From Brevipalpus yothersi (Eukaryota > Arthropoda > Arachnida > Trombidiformes > Tenuipalpidae), in contig QZCP01000634.1 of assembly GCA_003956705.1 (NCBI GenBank), positions 128,292 through 192,291 of the forward strand: a DNA stretch of 64,000 nucleotides. Reading direction: 5' to 3'. Positions 51,568 to 61,592 of the stretch are shown here, piece after piece. A model generated the notes under the pieces. That model saw only the letters and a program-made list of their open reading frames with translations. It was not told where the DNA came from and ran no database searches. How positions within the stretch are numbered: the stretch's first letter is position 1; each line of letters starts with the position of its first letter. Both the position numbers and the translations under genes were made by a program.

Positions 51568-54500
51568 CATCCACGCGCCCTATCAACTATTCATTTGCTC
51601 TTTTTTCAAATTTCTCATCTTTTACCTTCCCTCATCATCCATTCATTAGCGTATTATTCACTGTCTTGCTCATTCCTTAATCATATCATGTCTCTCTCTT
51701 TCTCTCAATCTTTTACTCTCTTTCCTTGTTATTGCATGTTATCTGCCAAAATGTTAACCCATCTTCACCATATATCGATAAATGAATGACATGGATCCAG
51801 GACGCTTCTCAGCATCCATCGATGATGAAATGTCAAATTCTTCCTCTCTATCTCCCTCTCTCCACTTTTATTACTTCATGATCATGAATATTTAGTCATT
51901 TTTCAAATTTTATTATCAACCCCCTCTATCCAATTTTGAAATCATTTCTCAAATCATTTTCTATGCCATCTCTCAATACCATCTTTACTGGATATCCGTA
52001 ATCTTGAACGATAATTATGATCCCAAAAAATCAGATCAAAATCAACTTTTCCGCCTATTCCCACTTCAATATATACATATTATATATCGATCTCTTAACA
52101 CACAAGTGTTAAACCAGACCAATTTTTTTGTGCAATAATGTGATAGCTTATTATTGAGATTATTATATTGGCCAAAATCCTGTTTACCTCTCTCTATCAT
52201 GCTACCTAAGGCTTCTCGCCCTCTTTCTGATACTACTACTTCTCAACCCGAGCAATTATCCTTTAGCTTCATCATTTCAGCTTGTGAGTTAGATACACAC
52301 ACTCACACACACACTTACCATGAAGCAACTTCATCTGATTTTCTTTCTCCTCCTCTCTATATTTTCACTTGTTGTTGTCCAGGGATGTTGTAATTTTTTC
52401 CTTCTCTACCTGCGAAACATTTCACCACTACCATTAGTACCAGGGGCCTTACGATGCCCAAGAGCCATGGCAATTCATTCAACCCTTTACTTTTCTACAC
52501 CACTACTACTACTATTTTAGATAATGTTGCAGTGGCAGTAACATGCCATGATGAGGAGAGAGAGAGAGAGTAATTCATGCTCATCTCTCTCTCTTATTTT
52601 CTCAACTAGTAATCATTATAAGTCATCTTTCATGCTCTTCACAAACTCCTTTTTTATTTCTCCTTTCATCACTCTGTATTCTGTTCAAGTAGAATCGATC
52701 ATTTGCTCAACTCTTGCATGAAGAACCGGTCCAAATTCTCAAGCCCCAAGGTTGATTCATACTTACAACAACAACAAGAGCCACATTTACAAAGAAATCT
52801 CATTCTCATGAATCAAGCCATTCAAGAGCATAGTCTTTCTACATCATCCATTCTATTTTATCCCCTCTTCTTCTACCTGTGCATCAATCTACCTCCCTCT
52901 ATCTCTCTATTCCTCTGTGTAGAAGATGATGGGCATGGATGAACACAATCTGCGTCCCATAGTATTTCCAAATGCTACACACATACACTTACATATTCTC
53001 TCTCTCTCTCTTTCTCCACCTTTTCTGCATACACACCACACACATTCTCATGGTCCAGGGTGCGGCATGATTCCTATCAATGACATGCCATTTTTCTATG
53101 AAAAAATTTTTTTTCTACTCTCTCTCTACTCGGAAGAGCTAGAATAGTGAGCAATTATCTTAATATCAATTCAAAGTATACTCCTTATCCGTGTAAAGTT
53201 GTAACATGTGTGTGTAGTCTACCTGACTCTTGATTGTAACATATTATGTCTGTCTCCTCTCTCTTTCTATCTCTCTCTCTCTTCCGGGCTCCTTTTTTTC
53301 GTCAACCTCACTCACAGGCCGGTGAACCTTGATTCAGGCGGTCCAAGTGAATAAGACCCCACCCTGAGGTTTGGAAAGCTGTTGAATTAGTGAAAGAAGC
53401 TTTACTCTATTCCCAGTTATAATTCTCTACTTTCAAACTTATCCATCTTGTGTGTTCTATCTTCCTTGTCTCTCTCTCTCTCTCTTTCTTTCCTCACTTG
53501 ATGTCTATGAGACGAATTTATCATCTTTCCATTAACCTATCTCTCTCTCTCTCTTGTTCTCTGTGCTGTTCCCTTTACATTCGAAATCATTTATTTTTTC
53601 ATTTATCGATTTTTCATTGCCAATATATGTGTTGAATAGAGAGGTAAAAGAAAATAAGAGTAGAAGAAGAAAAAGAATGAGAGTAGAAGTCATAATGCAA
53701 TACCTTGGTTCACACTGGTGCATTGGAGGTCATCGAACCGTTGCCATCATCATCTCACGCGAAACTAATATAAAAAAAGTGTAACAACAACACACAAGCC
53801 AAGGCAGCCAGGTAAACGGACCAATGGATAAGCGTTATTTGCGTGATACTTACGTATATATATACACCTCATACCATAGATATAAGCTCACATTCATGAG
53901 GGCCTTCAAAAAAAAACGGTCCGAAAGCGGAAGGGGCTCATGAGAAATGTCAGCATTTGGGACACATACACACACACAGACGGTGAACGGTGAACGGTGG
54001 ACAGGTCTTGCATGTGGTTGATTAGATTGTAAAGAATTAAGCTCCGTGAAAATTCTATGTGACAGTGGCCCAAACTTGAAGGCCCAATTTATCGACCGTG
54101 TATGTGTGTGTGTGTGTCCCTATCTGTCTGTCAGATGTTTCATTCTGACAGGATGAGAGATGATCACTGGAAGATCAATGTTCAGGCAGCAAATTTATTT
54201 TCTCTTACAAGTTGAGTGATATTAGCCAGTAGATTGGTAGTGGGGAAAGAAAAAGGAAAAGATTTGAATTTCCGTTCAATCATTCAATCTTATTTCATTA
54301 ATCTCTACCTTTCAATCCGATTTTGATGAGATTTTACGAGGTGACATGTGTTGAGGATATACTGCTGATATAGTCTCTCCAAAATACCGTAAGATTTGTA
54401 ATGCTCAATATTGAAACATCAAAACGTTCAATCTTATATAACCACAAGCGTTGGCACCAGGCAGCTTGTGTTCAAAATTTTATCAGCCTGATCATGGAAA

Positions 54501-56154
54501 GAGATAGAAAGGGTTACACGATGATACAATCAGCGGACAAGAACATCATCATTAAATACAAGCATGATCTTATTTCTTCCAAGAGAGAAGAGAAGAGAGC
54601 ATCCTTAATCCATGACCAAGCAACTAAGCTGAAATATATTCTGAACAAATTTTCTTCATTACTTCCGACCTGATATTCTCGCTTCTACTTCTTCTACTGC
54701 TCTATACGTTTTCTAGCAAAACATTTGCATACTAAAATCTGAATACTAAATGAACAGAACAAGAGATGTGGTCCATTCTTGTAATAAAAAAGAAGCTCCT
54801 CTCTTTCATCTACTCCAAAATGTTTGCTTAGTCACCTTCCGTCCTCTCTGCGAAAAGTCGCCTGGAAATTACTTTGAATTTCAATGCTTCTTGTATGGTA
54901 TGAGGTGCATATGTTAAGCATATTTGAATGATGTTTTTTTAATTACTATCATACTCATCATCTGCTAGATGAGGATTTTGTTAGTCTGCTAGCCAGAGTT
55001 ATCCTCTCTCAGGCTATCTGTTCTCATGTTGTGAGTTGGTGAGTGTCGATTGAGTATTCAGATCAAGCCTTTAATTTTATGCACCAATTTTGTCCCAAAA
55101 AAGTGAGAGAACAGTTTTTTGGGCCTGAATATCAAGTAAAATGGGCATGAATATCAAGTAAAATGGGCATGAATATGGCGTATGTATGTGTATGACGTGG
55201 CCGCTCTTCATATGATCTATCCTTGCCATCATATAGAGAGAAAGAGGATGAAGTAGAGTTTGAAAACGGGAAGAAGAAGGTGAATGAGTTGGCCTTAATC
55301 TTACCCCTTACAACAACCAGACAGTAATCAACAGTTATGATAGAGAGGAGAGCGTGTGTTGGTGCAAGGCCTTGACTTGGAATGGTGATTACAGCTCTCA
55401 TCCGTTTTTCTCTCTCTCCATCTCTTTCTCTACCCATCTTTCTCGTGGACGTGGAAGAAAAAAAGGCATCAAAATACAATGATGAGTATGATGTGTGTGT
55501 ATGGATGGGAAAAAGAGATCTACTTTTTCCTCTTGAGGGTAGAAAACTCATCTACTCTGTACACTTATTTCAACCATCGACCCGAATGATGATGTTTATA
55601 CCACTTTTTGGAGCTCATTCATTTAATGTGATCATTCACCCAGCATCCAGTAACAAAACGAGAATTTAACCACAACTTTTTGTTGTTCGTTTTGATATGC
55701 ATGAGAGGTCAAATAGGAAAGAAAATGGAAGAGAAAGCAAATTTTAGACCTACAAATTTGATAATTATTAGTATTTATGGATGAGCTTATTCAATTGGAC
55801 ACACTTTAATGTGGATAGGTTTGAAATCTTTCTTTTTCTTCTTGTACTTTTGTATCTCTTGTGAATATCTTTCTTTCTTCCCGCTTATCTTAATGATACG
55901 TAAGATTTGAGTTTTGTTCAAACATTGTCCTAACTCATCGATAAACATTCACAAACGCCTCAAAAATTGAGGTTCATGAGATTGCTTTTTGGTGTGTGTA
56001 TATATATATTTTCTTTTGATGCTCATCAGCAATCACAAGTGATCATCATCGTGAGAAGTGAGCCCTTAGTTTTTAAGGTATATACACACAAGTACAACAA
56101 CAACAAAACAAGCCACAATCAAGATATGGTGAATAAACACGATGTATTTTACAT

Positions 56155-56190
<36 letters not shown>

Positions 56191-58630
56191 CTGTTGTATC
56201 TTTTTCTTCTCATCATGTGTAACGCTTATGATACCGTATTCATGAGATTCTCGACTGAATCACATGATATATTGGATGAAGATCAAGTTTCCTCGTAATC
56301 ATTAGGATGTTGCTTGTATGAGAAAAATTAATGCACGATTTAAAATAAGCTATCATGTGGCACTTGCACCATTCTAGCTACCTTGGCAGTATATGAGTAT
56401 TGACACAATTCGTAATGATAAACTTACGACAGATACACACACAAAACACATATGGACATACACACACACACACACAACTTATATAATCGATATCAAATGA
56501 CAACTGAAAAAATATATCTGTTTATTCATATGCTATTTCTTTTATTATCTTTCCTTATAGGTACCGTTGACCTGAACTCTTTTGATAACGAAAATCTTTT
56601 GCGAGACTTGACAGAGTTTGGTGAAAACTATGAAACTTGGTTCAAACCAGACGAAGGTATGCATTACTAATTCTTTTAGTTAATTTTCTTCTCCATCTTC
56701 TTTTGAGCGAAATGATGTACCAAAAGTTGAGAAAGTTGCGTTGAAAAGTTTTCAGCATGTAGCTATGATCAGTTGTCGTTGTTGTTACCGTTACTGTTGT
56801 TGCTATCATCACACTGCTACACCTATTCTTATTTTCATTCCTCATTACTGGCCATGTCATAAGATTGAGGTGAAAGTTGATTAGAACTGTCATGAGTAAG
56901 TGAGATGAGTGGGAAACACACAATACATTGTATGAGGCACCTTATTTTTTGTTCCCTACATTCCACTACAACTGAATCACCATACTGGCCACACTTAACT
57001 TTGAGCTGTAGTGTGATTGACCTTACTGAATGGATTTGTATGAGAGTCGAAGCGAAATATTTTCATTTAACACTGTATAATGAATGTTATTTTTGTGATT
57101 TTTTCTCTCCCTTCATTGCTTCGATAGAGAGATATTGTTTTAGCTAAGATGAGAGTCTTTTATCTTAGAATTAATTGATTTTTTTCGTGAATTTTCTTTT
57201 CTGCTTTCTTGGTTTTGTTTATTGGTATGAGAGAGAAAATTTTTTCCAGTATATGGACAAAATTTCAAACAACAAGTGGTGTGAAAAGTGTACTGTTGAT
57301 AGCATTTTTGGGAGAGACTAAGATTATGATAATTCGAATCGTAATTTTGCATAATCAAATTCACATGCATACACTTTCTTGTGTGTACAATAAGCACGAA
57401 GTGTTGAAGTGAGGAATCAAAAAGAAGAAAGTCGTATCATTCAACTGGAATGTTTCTCTACAGTTGAGCATTTTTCTTCTTCCCTTTCTAATTAAGCCTT
57501 AGTTCTCATGTCAGCGTGAACAATCAACTTTTTTTCAGAACTTCTTAACTTAAAAGTCAAATCATCATTATAATGCATGAATACTCTACATCTTCCTGTC
57601 TGTTGATTGATGAATTTTAATAGAACAGTGAAAGGTTTCAGATGATTGGAAAACTTTCTATATTTCATGAGAAAACTTCAATATGACTTTCTGAAGAACA
57701 GAAAATTTTCATTCTTCACACAACCTGATATCATAATCATAATCATGTTTCATTTTATGATTTTGCAGTCATAGTAAATGATCAAAAGAATGAAAATTTT
57801 AACGTTTCAATGAAACTTTTAACCTCTTCTTATTGTCAGTCATCATCTTGTATACTTGAAATTTTATTGTATCAAGCCTACTGCTCATTGACTAGCCCTG
57901 AACTTCTCCCCTGTATCAGAAATGTGCTTCAGGATGTAGATCATAACTTTTCACCATTATCGTGTGACAACCGAGTCTCGCTTAGATTGACCTTCATGAT
58001 GTGCGAAACTATGCTAGTGAAACATTACAAGTTAAATAACAATTGACTTGCATTTTATGGGGCCATAAAAATGTCTATGAATGTTACACTATGTGCCCAT
58101 TTTATATCACCCAATTTTAGGGTCCTGTTTTGGAACATTATTCCTTCAAAATATACTTGCTGTATAGATTAATAATTCACACTTTTTTCTCACCTCTCTT
58201 CCTTCCAGGATCCACTCCATCACCGTCTGAATACAGTGATCGGCAATCCAGTGCTGATACATATGCAGATATTGCATCAATCAAGTCGCGAGAAGATGAA
58301 GAGAATTCTCAAAACAAAACTGGCATCGAGACTTCATGTCGATGTGATTCAAATTCATCACGATTGACTCAAGAATTGTGCTCCTCTCAGTGTGCGACGA
58401 TTAATGATTCGTTGGTTCTATCTACATCAGCAGGAACTTCGGTTTCGTTGTCTGATAAAGGAACAGTGACAACAGCAAACATTAATCAATCATCCAACAC
58501 ACGTTTATTCATTATTTATCTTGCCATAACCATATTTTTAGCCCTCCTTTTGTCCACTTTGGTGGCTCATTTATCGCCGATCTCACCACATGTTCAGAAA
58601 AGTTACTTACAAAGACCACCGCCAAACTGA
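34681..58630 (+). CDS. KASH-domain protein of the klarsicht/nesprin type
   Basis: Eight exons: 34681-34857, 41665-41763, 43230-43400, 46072-46268, 47188-47413, 50783-50939, 56561-56656, 58209-58630. All sites are GT-AG and the phases join into 514 residues. The third exon could instead end at 43310, also in phase. Residues about 100-200 are spectrin-repeat-like (KDFSKWLDRTDKHLKS, EWIDAISEHKAIQAEIQNIG, RWHSLWLKSFECLMILEE). DIGYSSDADMSDA and a basic patch (SPRRRVRRRKQPRPGERPW) follow, then LLRDLTEFGENYETWF. Residues 474-496 are a transmembrane helix. The 18-residue tail ends in PPPN, the C-terminal Pro-Pro-Pro-X of KASH proteins that binds SUN proteins in the perinuclear space. Such proteins tie nuclei or other organelles to microtubule or actin motors. 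At 514 residues it is far smaller than fly klarsicht or the giant nesprins, so further exons may be missing, most likely upstream or inside the large introns. The start ATG has a reasonable context (AGCCATGG), but a CAATAG just before it could be an acceptor. Confidence 0.8.
35319..35375. repeat. (CT)n microsatellite in KASH intron 1
   Basis: About 57 bases of CT on the plus strand, which is the sense strand of the gene. Confidence 0.97.
36659..36704. repeat. (CT)n microsatellite in KASH intron 1
   Basis: About 46 bases of CT on the sense strand. Confidence 0.97.
43401..46071. other. Third intron of the KASH gene
   Basis: A 2.7-kb intron with CT tracts at 44935-44951 and 45605-45665. No further exon that keeps the frame was found. 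Confidence 0.5.
45605..45665. repeat. (CT)n microsatellite in KASH intron 3
   Basis: About 61 bases of CT on the sense strand, roughly 400 bases before the acceptor of exon 4. Confidence 0.97.
47015..47036. repeat. 22-base perfect palindrome in KASH intron 4
   Basis: TCTGTGTATTC followed by its exact reverse complement, centred on TTCGAA. It lies 150 bases before the acceptor of exon 5 and would form an 11-bp stem in the pre-mRNA, though without a loop as written. Confidence 0.8.
47414..50782. other. Fifth intron of the KASH gene
   Basis: A 3.4-kb intron. It holds CT tracts at 48144-48204 and 49240-49262, a TG tract at about 48929-48951, and an open frame at 48244-48368 with a strong donor (GTAAGTG) that does not keep the frame into the next exon. 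Confidence 0.5.
48144..48204. repeat. (CT)n microsatellite in KASH intron 5
   Basis: About 61 bases of CT on the sense strand. Confidence 0.97.
51512..51564. repeat. (CT)n microsatellite in KASH intron 6
   Basis: About 53 bases of CT on the sense strand. Confidence 0.97.
55121..55177. repeat. 22-base tandem repeat, about 2.6 copies
   Basis: The unit begins GGGCATGAATATCAAG and repeats at 55121, 55143 and 55165. The first copy differs by one base (GGGCCTG) and the last is cut short. It is a small local duplication within the intron. Confidence 0.85.
56158..56187. repeat. (CT)n microsatellite in KASH intron 6
   Basis: About 30 bases of CT on the sense strand, 370 bases before the acceptor of exon 7. 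Confidence 0.93.
57769..58046 (+). CDS. Candidate alternative last exon of the KASH gene, lacking KASH
   Basis: A good acceptor (TTTTATGATTTTGCAG) lies in the last intron. The G left over from the exon ending at 56656 completes GTC, and the frame then stays open for 91 more residues to a TGA. The transcript would share residues 1-374 and replace the transmembrane and PPPN segment with a 92-residue tail (includes SLTSPELLPCIRNVLQDVDH) that has no membrane helix. No donor inside it keeps the frame into the KASH exon, so it works only as a terminal exon. No exact AATAAA follows; CCATAAAAATG about 25 bases on is a weak variant. Fly klarsicht is known to make a non-KASH isoform directed to lipid droplets by alternative 3' ends, which makes the arrangement plausible. 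I cannot claim the tails are homologous, and a chance open frame is possible. Confidence 0.35.
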
Positions 58631-59420
58631 TATTATTGAGAGAAATGTAGTTACAAGCGAAACTGAAAAGTTAATCTAAACTACATTTTATAGCGACAAC
58701 TACGCAATCAATATCATGGTTCCCTCTCAAATTTCTTTCTCTCTCCCTTCTCCAATGGCTCAAACCCTCATTTGAGGTGTACTTTTTGTATACTTTTCAT
58801 TCTTTTTCAAGACTGAAATGGTACTCCATCTCTTCTTTTTTTGAAGCCAATCTTTGGAAACAAGGATTAGCTATCAACTCTTTTTTCAATTTTTTCGTTG
58901 CAATTAGAATCTGATTTGAGACTCAGGGTAATTCTTTCTCTGGACAATTGGAGTGCAAAAAAAATTTTTTTTCTATTTATACTCGACTGCTATGAGCATC
59001 AATATCACCACCTCTTGTGGGTGGTCCATATTTTTTGACTTTTTCTGTGTGACAAAAATAATTGTCAAAGAATGGAGAGACTGTAAAGCTTTGTAATGTA
59101 CACATGATGATGATCAAACGCTGTCCTCAATAGGCTTGCTGATTGATCAACTTTATACAAGTACATGCACAAGTGCATGCAAAGCGATTTCTACCTAGAT
59201 ATTTTGTTCACCTTTATGATGGGTATATTTTTTGTCTAATGTATTGAAGTGAAAAAAACCAAGCAAAAAAAACATGAAAAAAATTTGCAAAAACAAAACA
59301 AAACTATAAACTAAACGAAAAAGAGATATAACGAAAGCGATCGTTTATATACACACATCACACTGCCTGTATCTTCGTCCTCCAGCGTCTTCCATTTTTT
59401 TCATCTTGGTGAAATTTTGT
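58631..59420. other. Downstream region of the KASH gene
   Basis: Probably includes the KASH 3' UTR. AT-rich with A-runs near 59250-59330; no exact AATAAA was found close to the stop. No gene seen. Confidence 0.4.
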
Positions 59421-59972
59421 ATGCCTTTCTTCTATCATCCATCATCACTCGACTCTCAAAACACTACTCAGCTCCGAGCTCATATTTTTGCACAAGAAGA
59501 TGAGCTCATTCTGGAATGTTTCCATTGTAAACTGAGTTTCTATCATGATCACATTGTTTGCAATGCTTCTTTGAATAAGATGGTAAGATTGATGGTTAAT
59601 GTTGTGAAGTGTAAAATTTGATAAATTTTTTGTTCTCTTTCCAGATTCAAGTGACTGTTCTACGGGTCAGTCATCGTAAGCAAAGATTATGATAGATTGG
59701 TAATTTGCTCGACGTGTCTATATATAGCTCACAAGATTACTATGATTGGGGAAAATTTTAATATTGTAATAGCATTTCGTAATTTTGCACTAGACAATTT
59801 GGTACCTCCTCAATTGGAATTTCATATAAATCGATCATGGAGTGTACTGATACATCGAATCTATATATCCCTACAAAAATTCAACTCAATCATACTAGCT
59901 ACTGAAATGTGTCATCTATGTTATTCGTCATCTAAATGGTCTTTGGATAATTATGACCGCAAATGGAGCTGA
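59421..59972 (+). CDS. Unrecognised small protein, three-exon model
   Basis: Exons 59421-59582, 59645-59675 (31 bases) and 59728-59972 join in frame into 145 residues across a 62-base intron (GTAAGA...TTCCAG) and a 52-base intron (GTAAGC...TATATAG). If the second intron is not spliced, the frame ends after about 70 residues. The protein has a Cys/His cluster (LECFHCKLSFYHDH), a middle of alternating hydrophobic residues suggestive of beta strands (FNIVIAFRNFALDNL) and a second Cys pair near the end (EMCHLCYSS). The frame is open upstream of the ATG with a hydrophobic run (SIFFILVKFC), so a signal-bearing upstream exon is possible. An AATAAA follows 15 bases after the stop. I recognise no family. 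Confidence 0.35.
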
Positions 59973-59986
59973 AGTCGAAGTTTGGC

Positions 59987-59992
59987 AATAAA
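59987..59992 (+). promoter_or_regulatory. Polyadenylation signal after the small three-exon model
   Basis: AATAAA within GGCAATAAAAAAATG, just after the predicted stop; it supports a transcript ending here. Confidence 0.45.
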
Positions 59993-60403
59993 AAAATGAT
60001 ATAAATGGACGAATCCATATGTCTATCTTATTTACTAGCGATTCACCATCAGTTAATCCACCAACTAAATACCTTTCCACCCTCCTGTACTCTTGATACC
60101 TTAATCTTAGCTCTAGACCCGTGTTCAGTGCAAGATATCAAGGAAATCTAGCGATAGCAATTACAGAATCATCTTCACAGAACTTTACTTCAAGCTGATT
60201 GTGCTCGGGTGAAACAGTGACAGGGCGATGAAAATGCTATGATCTTGAAGCAAAAGGTAAAATGAGATTCAGAATGACAATAAAATTAAATCAAAGATTC
60301 AAAATGCCATCTCAGTAAGGGGGAGATCATGGCAACCACCCGTTGTAATAACCGAAAGTAGAAAATAGGAATAGATTTTGGAAAATAACGCAATTGTCGA
60401 TAT
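59993..60403. other. Intergenic stretch
   Basis: About 400 bases between the convergent small gene model and the protease homologue; nothing recognisable. Confidence 0.5.
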
Positions 60404-60409
60404 TTTATT
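60404..60409 (-). promoter_or_regulatory. Polyadenylation signal of the protease homologue
   Basis: AATAAA on the minus strand one base after the TGA stop, so the 3' UTR would be very short. Confidence 0.5.
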
Positions 60410-60410
60410 T

Positions 60411-61592
60411 TCAATATCCTCGAGCCATAGACCCTGAAGTCATGCTAAACTGATCACAAGTGTGTTTTCGAGGCTGCATCTTCATCACATCACGAATCCA
60501 AGGCAAAAAATGGGTCACATTCATGAAAAAAGAGTATCTACAAGAAGAGAGAGAGAGAGAGTGAGGGAGAATATCATGTCAATATCAGAATATGATAACC
60601 ATGTAATTAAAGATCATATACAGTCTAGAGACTGACTTACCCGCATTGAATTTTTAAAGTAAAATTTCGATCATCAATTAGATTTCCAAGTTGGGGGAAG
60701 GAAGCCAAGCCAACAAGATATGATTGAAAAAAAGAAGGATTACCCTCTTCCCCAGGATAGATTGGTATTGAATCTCTTCCCTGGGCACAATACAGTGGTC
60801 CAGGCTTGAATCGTTCATGATGCCTACACGATTTAAGCATAAAAGGCCATCTCATGAGTTTTCCAACCTTTCGTCCAGGACCTTCCTCCACATATCCAAA
60901 ATCTATGAGCCTAGCATAATATGGTAGAGGTTTATCAATAATTTTGGCTTGACTAAAATCTGGTGGCGGGCCCAGGGGAATTGGGATTGCTAATTTTATC
61001 AGGCCAATATCGGTGAAACTTGGATACAAATCACCGACTCGAAAGTCATGGCAATATATTTGCTCTGCTCTGAATATTTTTGCTCCATGAAGTAGACGAA
61101 GTTGATCAGCATATCTTGGAACGGCTGCAATATTGCGATGAGGTTTGCCAAATTCCCATCTCAGAGTTCTGACATTGAATTTTTCCGGAACTAAATGTCG
61201 CCTCAATGTCAATATCCAACGGTCGTTCAGTATAACACCTCCTCCGTAATGAAGATACATTTCGTCTCCTTTTCGTAATGATACTACACTTCGATAATCT
61301 TGCAGTTCAGAAAAAAGCATATCTTTTCGAAAGTTCGAAGCTCGCTCAGTTGAAGCCTTCCCTTTACCTTTTGCTTTTGCTTTTGCTTTTGCTTTGTTTT
61401 TTGCTTTCGGAACGTGGATAGTGGTTGCTGCATCTTCACTTGACACTGGATGATTGAATCAATTCGAACAAAAGTATTAAAATTTTATCCCCTTCTGTCG
61501 AATATATTTTCTTTCTCACCTAAGGTGACAGTGATCAAAAAACTTGAAACCAATGAAATAAAGGCAATCCTCATGAACCAATTAATCATCAT
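60411..61592 (-). CDS. Secreted inactive serine protease homologue (trypsin fold, SMIPP-like)
   Basis: Three exons: 61592-61520, 61445-60641, 60537-60411. GT-AG introns of 74 and 103 bases; phases join into 334 residues. Residues 1-27 are a signal peptide (MMINWFMRIAFISLVSSFLI). Residues 38-54 are a Lys-Ala/Gly repeat. The S1 fold follows: YGGGVILNDRWILTLRRHL matches the Cys42-His57-Cys58 region. In a gapless alignment Arg107 replaces the catalytic His and both cysteines are lost. Asp170 (FTDIGLIKL) matches Asp102. GEEGNP replaces GDSGGP, so Glu258 stands at the catalytic Ser. There is no IVGG activation site. The C-terminus keeps the closing strand and helix (YSFFMNVTHFLPWIRDVM). A protease is therefore ruled out, but the frame and fold are intact, which argues against a pseudogene. 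Scabies mites have a family of inactivated protease paralogues (SMIPPs) reported to interfere with host complement; membership is inferred from the type of decay, not proven. Confidence 0.85.

Larger units (their letters stand above)
50940..56560. other. Sixth intron of the KASH gene
   Basis: A 5.6-kb intron with CT tracts at 51512-51564 and 56158-56187, a 22-base tandem repeat at 55121-55177, and a 90-codon open frame at 54401-54673 whose possible acceptors are in the wrong phase for the flanking exons. Confidence 0.5.

Noticed and set aside
54401..54673. 90-codon hydrophilic frame in KASH intron 6
   Set aside because: The available acceptors (after TATAG or GTAAG) are in the wrong phase to follow exon 6, and no polyadenylation signal or donor supports a separate gene.
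60411..61592. Reading this locus as an active trypsin-like allergen protease
   Set aside because: GDSGGP is GEEGNP, the His57 region is altered and there is no activation site, so activity is not expected.
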